Below are positions 26,439-37,698 of a stretch of DNA of 50,982 bases, in pieces. The stretch spans positions 1 to 50,982 of the forward strand of contig JAHLWZ010000908.1 in assembly GCA_020536535.1 (NCBI GenBank). The letters run 5' to 3'. The translations under genes and the position numbers were made by a program. The stretch comes from Pelomyxa schiedti. Its lineage: Eukaryota; Evosea; Pelobiontida; Pelomyxidae. Below the pieces are notes generated by a model that did no database searches, was not told the DNA's origin, and saw only the letters and a list, made by a program, of their open reading frames with translations. Every line of letters begins with the position of its first letter. The stretch's first letter is position 1.

Positions 26439-26732
26439 ACCATTAAAACAAGGAAGGTTTTCTTCTTATTTTTGTATTGCGATCTTACGGTTCTTCAACC
26501 ATCATCTACCCTTTGACGGTTGTGATGTCACATTAGCCGGGGTTTCACTTGAATTTCTCGAATGTCCCTTTGACCCCTAGAATTTTCAGAGTCACGTTCC
26601 GCGACTTCCCTTTTTTCCAGCCCATCAGAAAATGAAAAGCGTTGATGGTATCAGACAGGTCAAGGAGAGCGGAAACATCACACAGTCACTACATAATAGC
26701 GCTTTAGCACACTAATGACTGAGGAACCCCTA

Positions 26733-26744
26733 GATCTCGAGATC
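26733..26744. repeat. 12-bp perfect palindrome GATCTCGAGATC
   Basis: Self-complementary 12-mer about 110 bp upstream of ATG 26854. Confidence 0.7.
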
Positions 26745-26776
26745 CTGCTTGATCCGAGAGTTTCGGTCATTCTGAG

Positions 26777-26809
26777 AGATCTCTGCAGAAGATCTCTGCA
26801 GATCTTCTG
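26777..26809. repeat. Tandem AGATCTCTGCAGA and 10-bp inverted repeat
   Basis: Two exact copies of AGATCTCTGCAGA at 26777-26789 and 26790-26802. Overlapping them, CAGAAGATCT (26786-26795) and AGATCTTCTG (26800-26809) form a perfect inverted repeat with a 4-nt spacer. It lies 45 bp upstream of ATG 26854, so it could be a factor-binding site or a 5' UTR hairpin. Confidence 0.7.
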
Positions 26810-26853
26810 TTGTTGTGTGGGTGTTGTGCGTGTGAAGGAGCAAAGACAGGAGG

Positions 26854-27348
26854 ATGGAGGCGGGACTGGGAATTGACGATGGAGGGTGGGTCTCGTGGTT
26901 CTGGGGCAGCTCAGAGGGCCCCGCGTCGTTCCGCGAGGTCATGAACACGCCGCTGAGCACCGACAGCGTGCTCTCGTGGCTGGCCGTGTTCTGGATGATA
27001 CTCACTCAGCTCGGCGCCGCTCTATTCGCCGCGTATTGGCTGGCCATCGCAGCTGCTGAGTTTGCTGCTGTTTTATCACCGAGGCGAGCCTACTCTATTT
27101 TCGCCCCACTAAAGAGGGTCACTGTAATTGTGTGTATTTCACTCGGTTTTTTTTTTTTTTTTAACAAAGAAGCACTGGGCTAACCAGCCTTCACTTCCAT
27201 TTTAATTTGTAATATTTGATAGTGTGCCCTCGCTGCGTTGTCTGTGTGGTCATGGATGTCATGGTCACGTGGTTTGCTACCAAAGTCACTGGTCCTTACT
27301 TCCCTGACAATTGCACCCCTTATCGTATTTATGTTCTTCACTGGATGA
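26854..27348 (+). CDS. Small predicted multi-span membrane protein
   Basis: Exon 1 (26854-27118) encodes MEAGLGIDDGGWVSWFWG, then a hydrophobic stretch VLSWLAVFWMILTQLGAALF continuing to about residue 75, and ends RAYSIFAPLKR at a GT donor. Two in-frame acceptors exist. ACAAAG at 27164-27169, right after a poly(T) tract, gives a short tail KHWANQPSLPF ending at 27205. GATAG at about 27229 gives a second hydrophobic region (SLVLTSLTIAPLIVFMFFTG) ending at TGA 27346-27348. The second makes a better membrane protein; the first has the better polypyrimidine tract. No family is recognised. Confidence 0.5.
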
Positions 27349-27610
27349 TTGATCATGATAATAGAACACACAGCCCACACCTACACCCCAGGTTGCTTTT
27401 TTCCCTGCTTACATATGCCTACTTCAGTCCCCTTCAACACCACACACATTACCCAATCAACCTGTGCCTTTCCTCACCTCCCTCACACTTGCCAATTTTT
27501 GGAATAACAAAGTGCCAAAACATAAGCATTTCCCCTGCGTCCGCCGATCTGTTTTCGGTAAATCAGCCGACAAACATAAAAAAAAACCAACAAACAAGAG
27601 GGGTGACGGG

Positions 27611-30600
27611 ATGAGCGGTAGTGCTGGTGCGGTGTGGTCTCCATCCATCGATGTGTTACGGCAGGTCATCCAGTTTATGACCGACACTTTGGACACATCG
27701 AAACAGGAGGCTGTTCGCGTGGTGTGTGAGTGTGCTCGTAGGTCACTGTTTGTGTGTGGAGTGCGTAATAGTGTCACTGGGCATTGACATACGTTTAGTT
27801 GGAGGTTATTCTTTGGATTAATTGTTTTCTTGAAACCAAAACAAACAAAAAACAGCAACATGAGGTGCTTAGAAGTATGCCTGATTGGGTGAATTACTTG
27901 TTACTAGTTTTGCACTCTGCAGAGCAACCACAGGTGATAAGGGAGCTTGCTGCTTTGCTACTGAAGTCTTCTGCAAACAACACCCCCAGCACTGCACCAG
28001 TCATCGAATCAATGAAAACTGCTGTGCTTCCCCTTATAGCAGACGCATCTCCTGCTATAAGACATGCTGTGGCCAATGTCATTACAGTTCTTCTGGGAAG
28101 GCTGCCAAGATTTTTCTTAGGTAGATTTGCGTGCCTCCCTGTAGCATCACTGAGAGTTTTCTGATCTACTTTTATTTTTATCACTTCAAGACTGGCCAGA
28201 GTTGCTGCCAGCTGTCACGACATTGATTTGTGATGCCAATGCCAACTACGTTGAGGGTGGACTGTACCTTTTACACATTCTCTGTGAGGACTACACGTCT
28301 CTATTTGATGATATTGTTATGGGAAGACCCCTGTTGACCATTTTACCACTTTTGGTAAAATCATTTCAATCTTCACATGGTTTACATCTGTACAACATTT
28401 GGTGCTAGCTTACCTGATGCCCCTAGAACCTTGGCGCTACTATGCACTCATGTGCATCTACGAATTTATTGCCACAATGCCAGGTGCTATTCAAGAAAGA
28501 ATTGACTCCCTCATCCAAGTGCGGATCTAATCAATATTTTCATGAGAAGGTGTTAACTGGTACAAATAGAGTTTGGTCATGCTCTCAGCTGATCAGTCCT
28601 TCAGAGTCAAGCTCTTTTTGTGTAAAATATTTGGTTCTCTAGCCGAAGGCCGCCCTGACTTCCTTGTGCCACACATGCGATCTGTTGTCCCATTTATTCT
28701 CAGTTGCACAGATGTATCACCTATTACCTTCGGGGACACTCCTCCTTTGACTCCTCTTTAGCATGCCGACCATGAAATTGCACTTGCAGGATGTGAATTC
28801 TGGATCCTTATTTTTACTTCGGATTCTTGTGTAGAGAGTCTGAGTCCATTTTTAAACCAGTGAGTGTTCATACCTATTTATTTTTCCTTCATGCCCGCTT
28901 ATTGCTGGTTCCTTGTGTATATATCGTCAAGATTACTGCAGCTACTACCAACTAAAATGGTGATAACAAATTCTGATGAAACCGATTTTGATTTCTCCGA
29001 TTAGTACTTTCCCAATACTACCGCCACACCTTTTTCCTTGTTGTATCTTCCCTGATTTTTTTGTAGTGATTCAACCAATAATTCAGATTGGAATATTCGA
29101 AAGTCTGCTGTGGTGGCACTTGAGTCTGTGTCTGAGATATTTCAGGATCAGTGCCTGACTGTTTTATTTCCTGTGGTCTCGGAACTTCTGAAGTCTGACA
29201 AATGGCAATGTTGTTTGACTGTTTCGGAGGTGTTTGTAAATGACAGCCACTTAGATGTGGAATGTGGTATACTGGCACTTGGAGCAATATCTGATGGTTG
29301 CAAAAAAGGAATGTTGCCACACATAGTTCAGATGGCAACATTTCTAACTGCGCAGCTAGCTCACCCACAGGTATAAATACAAATATCCACCCAAGACCTC
29401 CCTTAACACGTATCAGCTTCATGTCCGTGCAACCACTTGCTGGACTCTGTCCCGGTATGCCGTAAATCTCTTGCCAATGGGTGAACAAATTGTGCAGCCA
29501 ATACTTGCCGGTATCATTACACGGATAAATACAGACATTTCTCGCGCTGTGAAGTCTGCAGCTTGCAGGTTTAATAATTTGTTTCCGTATTGTTATTTTG
29601 CAACTCAAGTGTTTTAAAAAGGCTGCTGCTGTCCTCACACACACACAAAAACTCGTGCTGACTCTGTTCTCATGTCAAATAAGGGCCATAGGCAGCATGG
29701 CAGAAAAAATCATGGATCAAGATTTACAAATGCCATATCTCAATGATGTTTTGAGTGGCATGATGTTGGCTTTTGGGTCTTACAAGGTGGGGGAATCTCT
29801 TGACCTTTATGATGCCATCTCTGCGGTGATTGACTGTGCTTGTGACACCATTGCTGTTTCACCCACTCTGCAGGGCATGTTGCTAGGCCCTTTGGGAACA
29901 AAGTGGAATTCCCTGACTGATGATAAGTAATGCCAGCTTCACATCTACTTTTTACTCAAGACTTCCTGAAGTGCCGAGTTGGTCCCTTTGATGGAATGTT
30001 TCACTTCTATCATTGTTGCAATGGGTGCAGCTTTTTCTCCCTATGCTCAATCACTTACAGCGCGCTGTGCAAGCCTCATTACCAGCAGCCTTGCATCTGT
30101 ATGCAAAGGGTTCCATTAAATCTAATAGTTCAAACAACCAATACAATTCGAATTATCTATCCCTCACGGCAATAAGGGCGTGTGTTCTGAACCTCTTGAA
30201 ATGGCAATAGACCTTGTCAGCAGTGTTATTCAGTCTGTACCTGACAATGCAGCACCACTCGTTAAGCAGTTCAATATTGTCCCTCTTATGTGTGGATGTC
30301 TGGCAAAAAGAGTGAGATACCATTTGTTTTTTTTTCTAAAAAACAAACCCAATGCAAAGTGTAAGTAATAGACAACCTCCATAGGATATGCATTCACCGA
30401 GTCTCTTACAAAGTTGCTTCACTCTTTTGGGGAACTTGATCATCTTCTGCTTGGATGATGTGGCTCATTCGATTCATTTAGCAATGCCCGTACTTCTGGA
30501 GAGCATTAACCCAAGTACCCTCAAAGATAATCAGTCCTATCGCAAAATAATCTTTCGTACCAGATATCGTTTCTATGTGTGCAAATGCCTGCTGGGCCCT

Positions 30601-31393
30601 CAGTGAGGTCGTACTTCATTATCACGAAAACGTGCAAGTGTGGGGACCTACTCTTGTTGGTAAGTTGATATCGATCCAGTCTGACCGCGAAAGTAACGAG
30701 TGAGTACCGCCTTTCCCGTAATCTCCCCAAGACATTCTGTTTGTCCTCTAACCAAGGATCAGGAATTTATTGCTAAATACGGCCATTCTTCTGTGCCGCC
30801 TCAGTTTTGTGGCACCTACAACCTCCGGAGCAGCGAATTTGATGACCCCTGACAGCCTGAAGGTAACCCCAAATACAGTTCGGTTGCAAACTCTAAAATA
30901 CCCACTAGAATGTATGCCTTTCGATCCGGAAGAAGCTCAACAATCAGAAAGATTCTGTTTTGATAGGACTCTGCCTGTTAGTTCAGCACAATCCTGGCTG
31001 TGGTGTTCCGGTTTTGCCGTTCTTCTGTGACGCTATTCTGAGCAATCGGCCATCCCCACAGCTCACACAGAAGCTCATTGAGACACTCACACAACTGCAC
31101 ACACAGATGGGAGCTCACAACTGGGCAACTTTGTTTGCAGGGTTTCCTCCAGCCCTCAAAAAGGTACCCAAACAGAACAGCAAATTCCAACAAGTAACTT
31201 TTTCAGGCATTGACTTCCCTGGGTCTCAGGACATAAAAAAAAACCAAACCACCTTTTTCTTTTGTAGAAACTGGCAACATATGACTACTTTTGGGGCTCT
31301 TTGTTACAGTTCGGAGTGTGCAGGAGGCCGTGCTGTGACTTTAGTTGTGGTTGTTTTTGTTGTGACTTTGTTGTTGCCTTCTTGCTTGGTTGA
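27611..31393 (+). CDS. TNPO1: Transportin (karyopherin beta-2)
   Basis: A HEAT-repeat nuclear import receptor that carries RNA-binding and PY-NLS cargo and is released by Ran-GTP. It starts MSGSAGAVWSPSIDVLRQVI at 27611 and has many short introns. Diagnostic stretches in order: ELAALLLKSSANNTPSTAPV, WPELLPAVTTL (about 28195), VEGGLYLLHILCED, LALGAISDGCKKGMLPHIVQ (about 29275; compare LVLGAIAEGC in animals), TCWTLSRYAVNLL (about 29440), LLGPLGTKWNSLTDDK (about 29880), FTLLGNL (about 30420), and near the end NWATLFAGFPPALKK. The last exon (31268-31393) reads KLATYDYFWGSLLQFGVC and an unusual C-rich tail, and overlaps the end of the opposite gene by 90 bp. The family is very secure; the C-terminus is less so. 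Confidence 0.88.
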
Positions 31394-33195
31394 CACCGAC
31401 ACCGTGACGGTGGTGGTGATGACTTGGCCGTCCTTGTCAGTCTCGACGGTGGTGTGTGTTGTTTCACCTGTTCCCTCGTCTGGGGCATCGTCGTGGTCAC
31501 TCGCTGTGGTCGTGACTTCCTCAGTGGTGGTGGTGGAGGTAGTAACACCATTCTCAGTTCTAGATGAAGAGGAAGACGAGGAAGACTTGCTGGCAGATGA
31601 AAATGACGACGACGTCACAGGTGCCTTGGTGGGTACAGTTGTAGGTATTGTGGCAGTGAACGTGGACGTGGACGTGGAAGCCTGCGATGGTGCAGTGGTC
31701 TTCTTGGTTCTTGGGTCAGGAAGTGGCTCACCAGCCTTGATGGTGGCAGCAAGCATTCTTGCGATTGACAGAGCTTCACCTGGGGATGAGGCAGTCCAGG
31801 TAATAGGAGATTTGTATGTCCATGTTTCATGATAGCGCGTGAGCTTCTCATTGTTGTTGTCAATGAAAACATGTGGTATTCCAAGCAACAATGCCATTAT
31901 GAGGCCATGAAGTCTGTCGCTCACAACTGTATTGGATGTTACTTCAATAAACAGACTTTTCTTTGGTGTTACCAACTCGTCCTTGCCGTAAAATCTTGAA
32001 GCCACGCATGGCACGAATATTGGCAAGGGTATCCCACTCAGGTGTCCACTGACCATCCTCACTTTTCAACCAGTCCACAACTTTTACATCACTGGCAGTT
32101 GTTACCTGAGGGAAATAAGTGGTGTACACTATTGATAGGAGTTAATACATTGATTGGGAGTGTCTTGAACTTTGACTCCTTGTCTGTTCGTGCCACCCAT
32201 AACACATCAATCACTGGTTTGTCCAGTAAGTGAATAGGACCAAGCATGAATGCCATGTCTGGTGTCAAATAGACATGGAACTTGGAATTAGCGAAGTGTT
32301 CTGTAGCCAGATTATAACTGTGCTTTTGGGTTTTGAAGATAGAAAGTCTATGATGTTGAGTTGCCTTGAAGGGTAACATTTACCTTGTCACGAACAAGGA
32401 GGGTGATGTCCTTTGGAAGAGAACCAAGAGTTTTCTCAGTGTGTTGCAGAGTTGCAGCATTATCAAAATTGATGCTCTGTGGGAAGATGAACCACTTGAA
32501 GTCCTTATAGCGCTGCAGCACACCCAGACGGAGGTTGTTGTGGGACAACCACACATCTCCAAAGTTTCCACCTCCCTATTTTGACTGTCAGGCAGCAGAA
32601 AAAGAGAGCAGGTTCAAAACAGTGATAGAAAAATACATGGGAGAGTAGTATCCACTGTTTTGGAGGGATGCCTGTCTTATTGGCATGTGCTTGCATTGTG
32701 CTGTCAAGCTTGTCACAAAACTGGTACGCAGGATAGAATTGGTCCTTAAACAGCGCGGCTCGGTTCTTCTCAACAAGATACTGAGAACCACAAAATGTGT
32801 CAAGGGAGAATAGGAATTGAAATAAGTTAGGGAAGATAGAAACGTACTGCTATCTCTCCTGCCCATATTGCAGAGTCACCAAAGTTAGGGTGCATGGGGA
32901 AATCCAACATCGCGAAGGGCGTCGCCTTTGTGGGCAAAAGTGTGTCCACGAGAACGTCATCCAGCACGCGCAAAAGCGCCTCTTTTTGTGACAAAACGAA
33001 CTCCTCTGCAGTTTGAGGCCACACGTCGCTGCTTTGTGCAGCAGTCGCAGTTTCGGTTTTAGGTTTCGTAGATCCGGAGTGAGACACAGCAGCACCAGCC
33101 ACAAAACAACTAGATCTGCTGCCTATGCAATGAAACAGTAACCAACACCAAACCACGTTCGTCGTAACGTTCGTTACCCGGCGCCACGTTGCCAT
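31304..33195 (-). CDS. Polysaccharide pyruvyl transferase-like protein
   Basis: Multi-exon. It starts MATWRRVTNVTTNVVWCWLL at 33195, with a hydrophobic segment that may be a signal anchor. The bacterial-type PS_pyruv_trans fold is shown by FAMLDFPMHPNFGDSAIWAG, GGGNFGDVWLSHNNLRLGVL (about 32535), FIFPQSINFDN, FHVYLTPDMAFMLG and, at the end, VVSDRLHGLIMALLLGIPHV (about 31870-31930). These enzymes ketalise sugars of bacterial surface polysaccharides with pyruvate. A long S/T/K-rich tail of about 150 residues follows, absent from bacterial members. The introns show it is a settled eukaryotic gene; bacterial origin is inferred. Substrate in this host is unknown. Confidence 0.85.
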
Positions 33196-33400
33196 CCTTG
33201 TTATTTTTTTCTGTTAAATGAATCCAGAGCGATTTTTTCTCCTTTGAAGCGTTGAGAGTCCAGTCAGCACCTCAACGGGAAAAGAAGGAACGGAACTCCC
33301 TCAGTCTTGTAGATCTCTGCGGATCTGCAGAGTGACGGGAGATAGGCATAGAAGAAACTAAGAGGAGGCTGTCTTTAGAGTGAGGCTAATTATTATTTTT
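33196..33400. promoter_or_regulatory. Short intergenic region with hairpin
   Basis: 205 bp holding the promoter of the pyruvyl transferase-like gene (reading left) and the 3' end of the RhoGEF gene. An inverted repeat CTCTGC/GCAGAG (33315-33320 and 33327-33332) has GGATCT as spacer, and the preceding bases AGATCTCTGC match the repeat seen at 26777-26809. Confidence 0.5.
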
Positions 33401-36400
33401 TTACAATCTGGTGCTGGTGTTGTGTGGTTTAGAATATTTACGGATCTGCTCCAACCACGCGGATTTATCTTCAGGTGATGTGGCAAGCGCTGATATTACA
33501 CATTGTTGGTCCCTCTCGTTGGTCCAATTCAAATCAAACCGGTTTTGCATTGTGGGAATGTTTGCTGTTTAGATTGGTTGTGGTTAGCCAATCTCGGGAT
33601 AGAAAACCAAACTAACACCCAAAGCGAAACCCAGTGTAAAATTCGTGGGGTTGAGAGTACATACGGTCATTGGGTTGGTCAATAACAGTCAATTTTCGAA
33701 GATCGAGTATGACCAGAATTTTGTATTTCTTGGATAGCCGTTGTTGTATTGTAACCAGTAGCATATCGTCAAATAGAAATAGATAGCGATATTTGCTACT
33801 GCGCCCGCCTCTTGTCTCTAGGATGGCGCCTTCTTTAATAAACATGCGCGTTGGATTGGCTATGCCCTAGATTGTGTAAGACAATTATTGGGTCGAGCAT
33901 TCCCAAAGATTGGGGTAACCTCTGGGGGTGGGTTAACGAGATTTTTCTGTATCTCTGGAACGCGCATTTTACTTTCAGAAGCTCTGGAAAGCGTGGTTGG
34001 GATTGTGGAGTCCGGTGTTGCTTTTTATGGGGATGTGTGTGGAAAAAGAACCTCTTTGCTTCGTTCAAGCTATCTAGTAGCTTTGTTCCTGTGGCAATAG
34101 TATTTTTCAAAGCAGCGTGGTCAGGATGTGTGGGGGGAGTGGCTTTCAAAAGACTCTGGGAGTTCGGGATTTAGCAATAGATATTCTAGTGTAATTTGTT
34201 GTACCTGAAGTAGGAGAATATAGCGCGGAACTCGCTGGTGGCGGAATGGTGAGAATAAGGCTTGCTTCCAGGGGGAAATTACCTGAATAGGTAGAATCAA
34301 GAAACTCCATACATCATAGGTATTAAGTTCTTTCTCCTGACTGACACGCTTATTTGGGTAATATTATTAGTACCTCAGAAATTACAAAGTAACTCACATG
34401 AGCCCACTCTTTGAGGGCAGGTTTCACTTCAAAGCACGATAAGAAAAATTCCATGCGCTTGTCATAATTAACAAGGTACTGGTTGTAAACTTGTTCCAAG
34501 GGACCCTTCCAAGCAAGATTAAGGGACGACTATAAACAATACTTGATATCACCTGCCACAGGCGAGAAAAAATATCACTAACTGTGGATTCAGGAGCCCA
34601 GTTCTCAAATGTTGCATTTAATGTTGCCAAAAATGCTCTACCGAGTTTGGTGATCTGCCCACATATCAATTTTCTAATGATGAAAATCTGCCACACCTCT
34701 TCCATATTGCCAAAAACGAACTCAACGTCAGAAAAAGCCATCATACTCCCATCAAGAAGGGGTTTCCGGTAGTGCTAATAAATATTGATTTTCTTAGTTT
34801 TTAATTTGAGAGAGGTAGGCACACTTTGAGACAAGTTTCAAGGCTGTTGACATAAGTATTTTCGGTTGACATAACTTCTTTCATAATACGCGTTCTCACA
34901 ATAAAATCTTGATCCAGGAAAAGAGACTTGGAATTTGTCCTGTGCAGTTGTGCCAGGGCTCCCCCACTCACTCCTGATGTCTGAAATAATGTGTGAACAA
35001 AAGAGTAGAGCAGTAGCAAATGCCTGTGAGTTAGTCTGTAGTCCTTTGAACTCTGCAACAGAAGCAGTACTGACTTTTTTTTGGGACAAATGTATTTTAG
35101 ATTAAAATTTCTAATGACGAAAAGAGCTACAACCTGCCAACGTAAGATTGTTTAAGGCTAATTCGAGAGCATCCCTCAATGTAGCAGAGAGCTGTGGGGT
35201 TGTTTGAAGTTGCTTCAGGTGTTGTACCATTCGAGCATGTAGTAATTCAAGACGTATAAGTTCTAGGATTGGTAGAGAGTCAAACTCAAGTGCAATAAAC
35301 GGGAGACAGACCATTTAGTGCAAGATTTGATATTAAACTTGAGGAGTGCAGTAAAAGTGTTTCTTTTGTAGTACATAAGGGACTAAAGATTTTCTTGAGG
35401 TGTCGAAGAAGGCCAGAAAATTGAAATTCAGTTCGTATGTCAGCTTGAGTAAATTGTCACAAGATTTAAAAAAAGAGATGAGAGATACGGAAACAGGAGA
35501 GATTCTGCAAAATTATTACAGAAAATAATGTTACAGTGTCATAAGGTTCATTTCCAAGTAAATCTGTATTAAGTCAAATCAGGGATTATCAGAACTTGAA
35601 GCTCACCAAGCATTATTCCTAAGCACCCTGCGTTGAGAAGCTTCTGCTGTGCTCCTTCTAGTAGTACATAAATTGAAGACCTCCAAAGTGTCCTTGTTAC
35701 CCAACATTGAAAGACCAATGAGAATGTGCAGTGCTCGCTCTTTCTGTTCTGGAGTGCCGTTGGCGGCAATTGAAAACAACGGGGGAAGAGCCCCAGAAGC
35801 GATAATGATTTTGCGAAATAAATCTGTTAAATCTTACAGGAGTTGAGATGGGGAAAAAGTAATTGAGAAACAGAGATACATACCCCCACCACCCCCAAGG
35901 ATGCATAAAAGATTTAATGCTGCCATTATTTTGGCCTCCTCCTTTGATTCGAGAAGTTGCATTACCTTGAAAAAATTGGTTGTAAAAAGAATATCGAGTA
36001 TTGGCATTGAATACTTGTTTGATTCCATGTTTTTTACAAAAAATCGATTTATTTGCAGCATAATAGGTGCAGCAATCTACGCATTCATACAATCATTAGT
36101 ATCACGACGAATTAAAAAAAAAAAGGCACACCAGGATTCATCATATTCCGCAGAACTGCTGCAACCACAAGTAAAAGATTGGAAACAGTACAGGTGGTAA
36201 AGCGGTCCAATAAAAAGTCACACACATTACTTTGCGTAAGAATGTCACAGGAATCCTCTTTTTGACAGTAATTAACGATTCTCTTGGTTCCATTGCAATA
36301 ATACTAACTGGATTGACACAGGTTTGTCATAAACCACACAGCTTTCTCAACTACATCAGCAATAACCGCTTTGGATAAAATCTCAACCAGAGAGTCCAAA

Positions 36401-37288
36401 ACTGGTTGCTGAAGTATTGCTTCGGATTGCTCACGGGTTTTTACTGGAGGAAATGAACTGATAGTTATTTTTTTTTAAAAAAAGATACCCACCTGACATT
36501 GCCACATGACTGAGTAACCAGTAGCTCATCATAACAATGACCTACAGTAAAGGGAGCCACAGTAGAGAGGAACTCAGGTCAATAAATTACTTAGGGCAAG
36601 CATTTAACTACATGCTTACTTCACTTTTATCAGTAAGACACTGTATTATTGGTCCAAATCCAAGTTTAAACACAAACTCCCTTGCAGCTTCTATTGGTTG
36701 GGGGAGGAAAAAAAAAAAAAAAAAAGGTAAGAAGGTACACTCCACTACACCAGATAAACGGCAACGACTATAACCAAACAGCATTGAAATAAAGAAATAA
36801 GAGCGGGGGGAGGGGCCCAAACAAAACGGTACACAACCAAAAACCAAGAAAGCTAGCCAAACAAACAAACAACCAAACAAACAACCAAACAAACAACCTC
36901 TAATACACAAGTTAATCAGGATCCTGAGAGCGTTCTCACACTCCAGCTCGCTGATTCTGTCCTCGCCACCCCCCTGCGGCTGCAGGGGCATCGGCACCAT
37001 GGGCTGCTGCACGAACCTCCCGCCGCCGCCGGGCAGGGGCGGGAGCGGCGCCTGCATCGGGGGCAGCTCCAGCCCCACGTCGTCCACCAGCCGCTCCGCC
37101 TCGGGCTCCTGCTGCGAGTACTGCATCAGCAGCCGGTAGTTGAGCGCGAACCGCCGCCGCTCCTCCGCGCTCAGCTCGTCCCGCTGCCCCCCGCCGCCTC
37201 CCTGCTCCGCCCCCGGCTGCACCTCCGCGTACGGCTGCGACGTGCTTGTGCTGCCCCCGCTGCGGCTGGCGCTCGTGCTGCTGCTCAT
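33401..37288 (-). CDS. Armadillo-repeat RhoGEF with PH domain
   Basis: Reads right to left from ATG 37288 (MSSSTSASRSGGSTSTSQPY) with a GC-rich, S/G/P-rich first exon. Armadillo-like repeats follow over about 36960-35100 (e.g. ALPPLFSIAANGTPEQKERA, MQLLESKEEAKIMAALNLLC). Then comes a DH (RhoGEF) domain at about 34990-34380: VRTRIMKEVMSTENTYVNSL, KPLLDGSMMAFSDVEFVFGN and FFLSCFEVKPALKEWA. A PH domain at about 33870-33420 has FIKEGAILETRGGRSSKYRY and LFLFDDMLLVT and ends in the helix EDKSAWLEQIRKYSK, with the stop at 33401. DH-PH proteins swap GDP for GTP on Rho GTPases; the ARM part likely binds a partner. Splicing of the ARM part is not fully resolved. Confidence 0.85.
36851..36898. repeat. 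(CAAA)n-rich simple repeat in intron
   Basis: Alternating CAAA/CCAAA units near the end of the first intron of the ARM-RhoGEF gene on the plus-strand view. A run of A at about 36711-36725 lies in the same intron. Simple repeats only. Confidence 0.6.
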
Positions 37289-37698
37289 GTCAGGTACGTT
37301 CGCGGCACCCCGATACGAAACTTGGTTTTGAGTGTTTTTTTTTTGTTTTTTTTCTCGATTTTTGTTGGTTTGTTGTTTCCCGTTGTGGGTGGGATGGAAT
37401 TTCCCCACTCTTTCTATGGAACACAGGACACTCTGGTTACGGTGGATTTCGTAACTCAGCGCAGGCTGTTCTGATATCATGGTAGAAGAAGCCAGATTGG
37501 CGAAAGAGTGTTTGGAAAACAAATTTCGATCTTTTGTTTGTTTCGTGCTGCAACAAAGGTGGTGTTGGAGTGGTTTCTGTATTGTTCGAAGAGTGAAAGA
37601 GGGAGATGTCTTGTTTTTCCTATTCATGTGATTTGCTGGAAATAGTTTGTTGAACAATCCTGAAAAAGCATGAGAAACACAGCTGGAAAACCAAGAAT

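Larger units (their letters stand above)
26439..26853. promoter_or_regulatory. Divergent intergenic region with palindromes
   Basis: 415 bp between the starts of the aldehyde dehydrogenase (-) and a small membrane protein (+). The right half carries a 12-bp perfect palindrome (26733-26744), a 13-bp tandem repeat and a 10-bp-arm inverted repeat (26777-26809), all built around AGATCT. No ORF of interest. Confidence 0.5.

Noticed and set aside
27216-27614. 132-aa frame upstream of transportin
   Set aside because: His/Pro/Ser-rich low-complexity end and no ATG context; only its first part may belong to the preceding membrane-protein gene in another frame.
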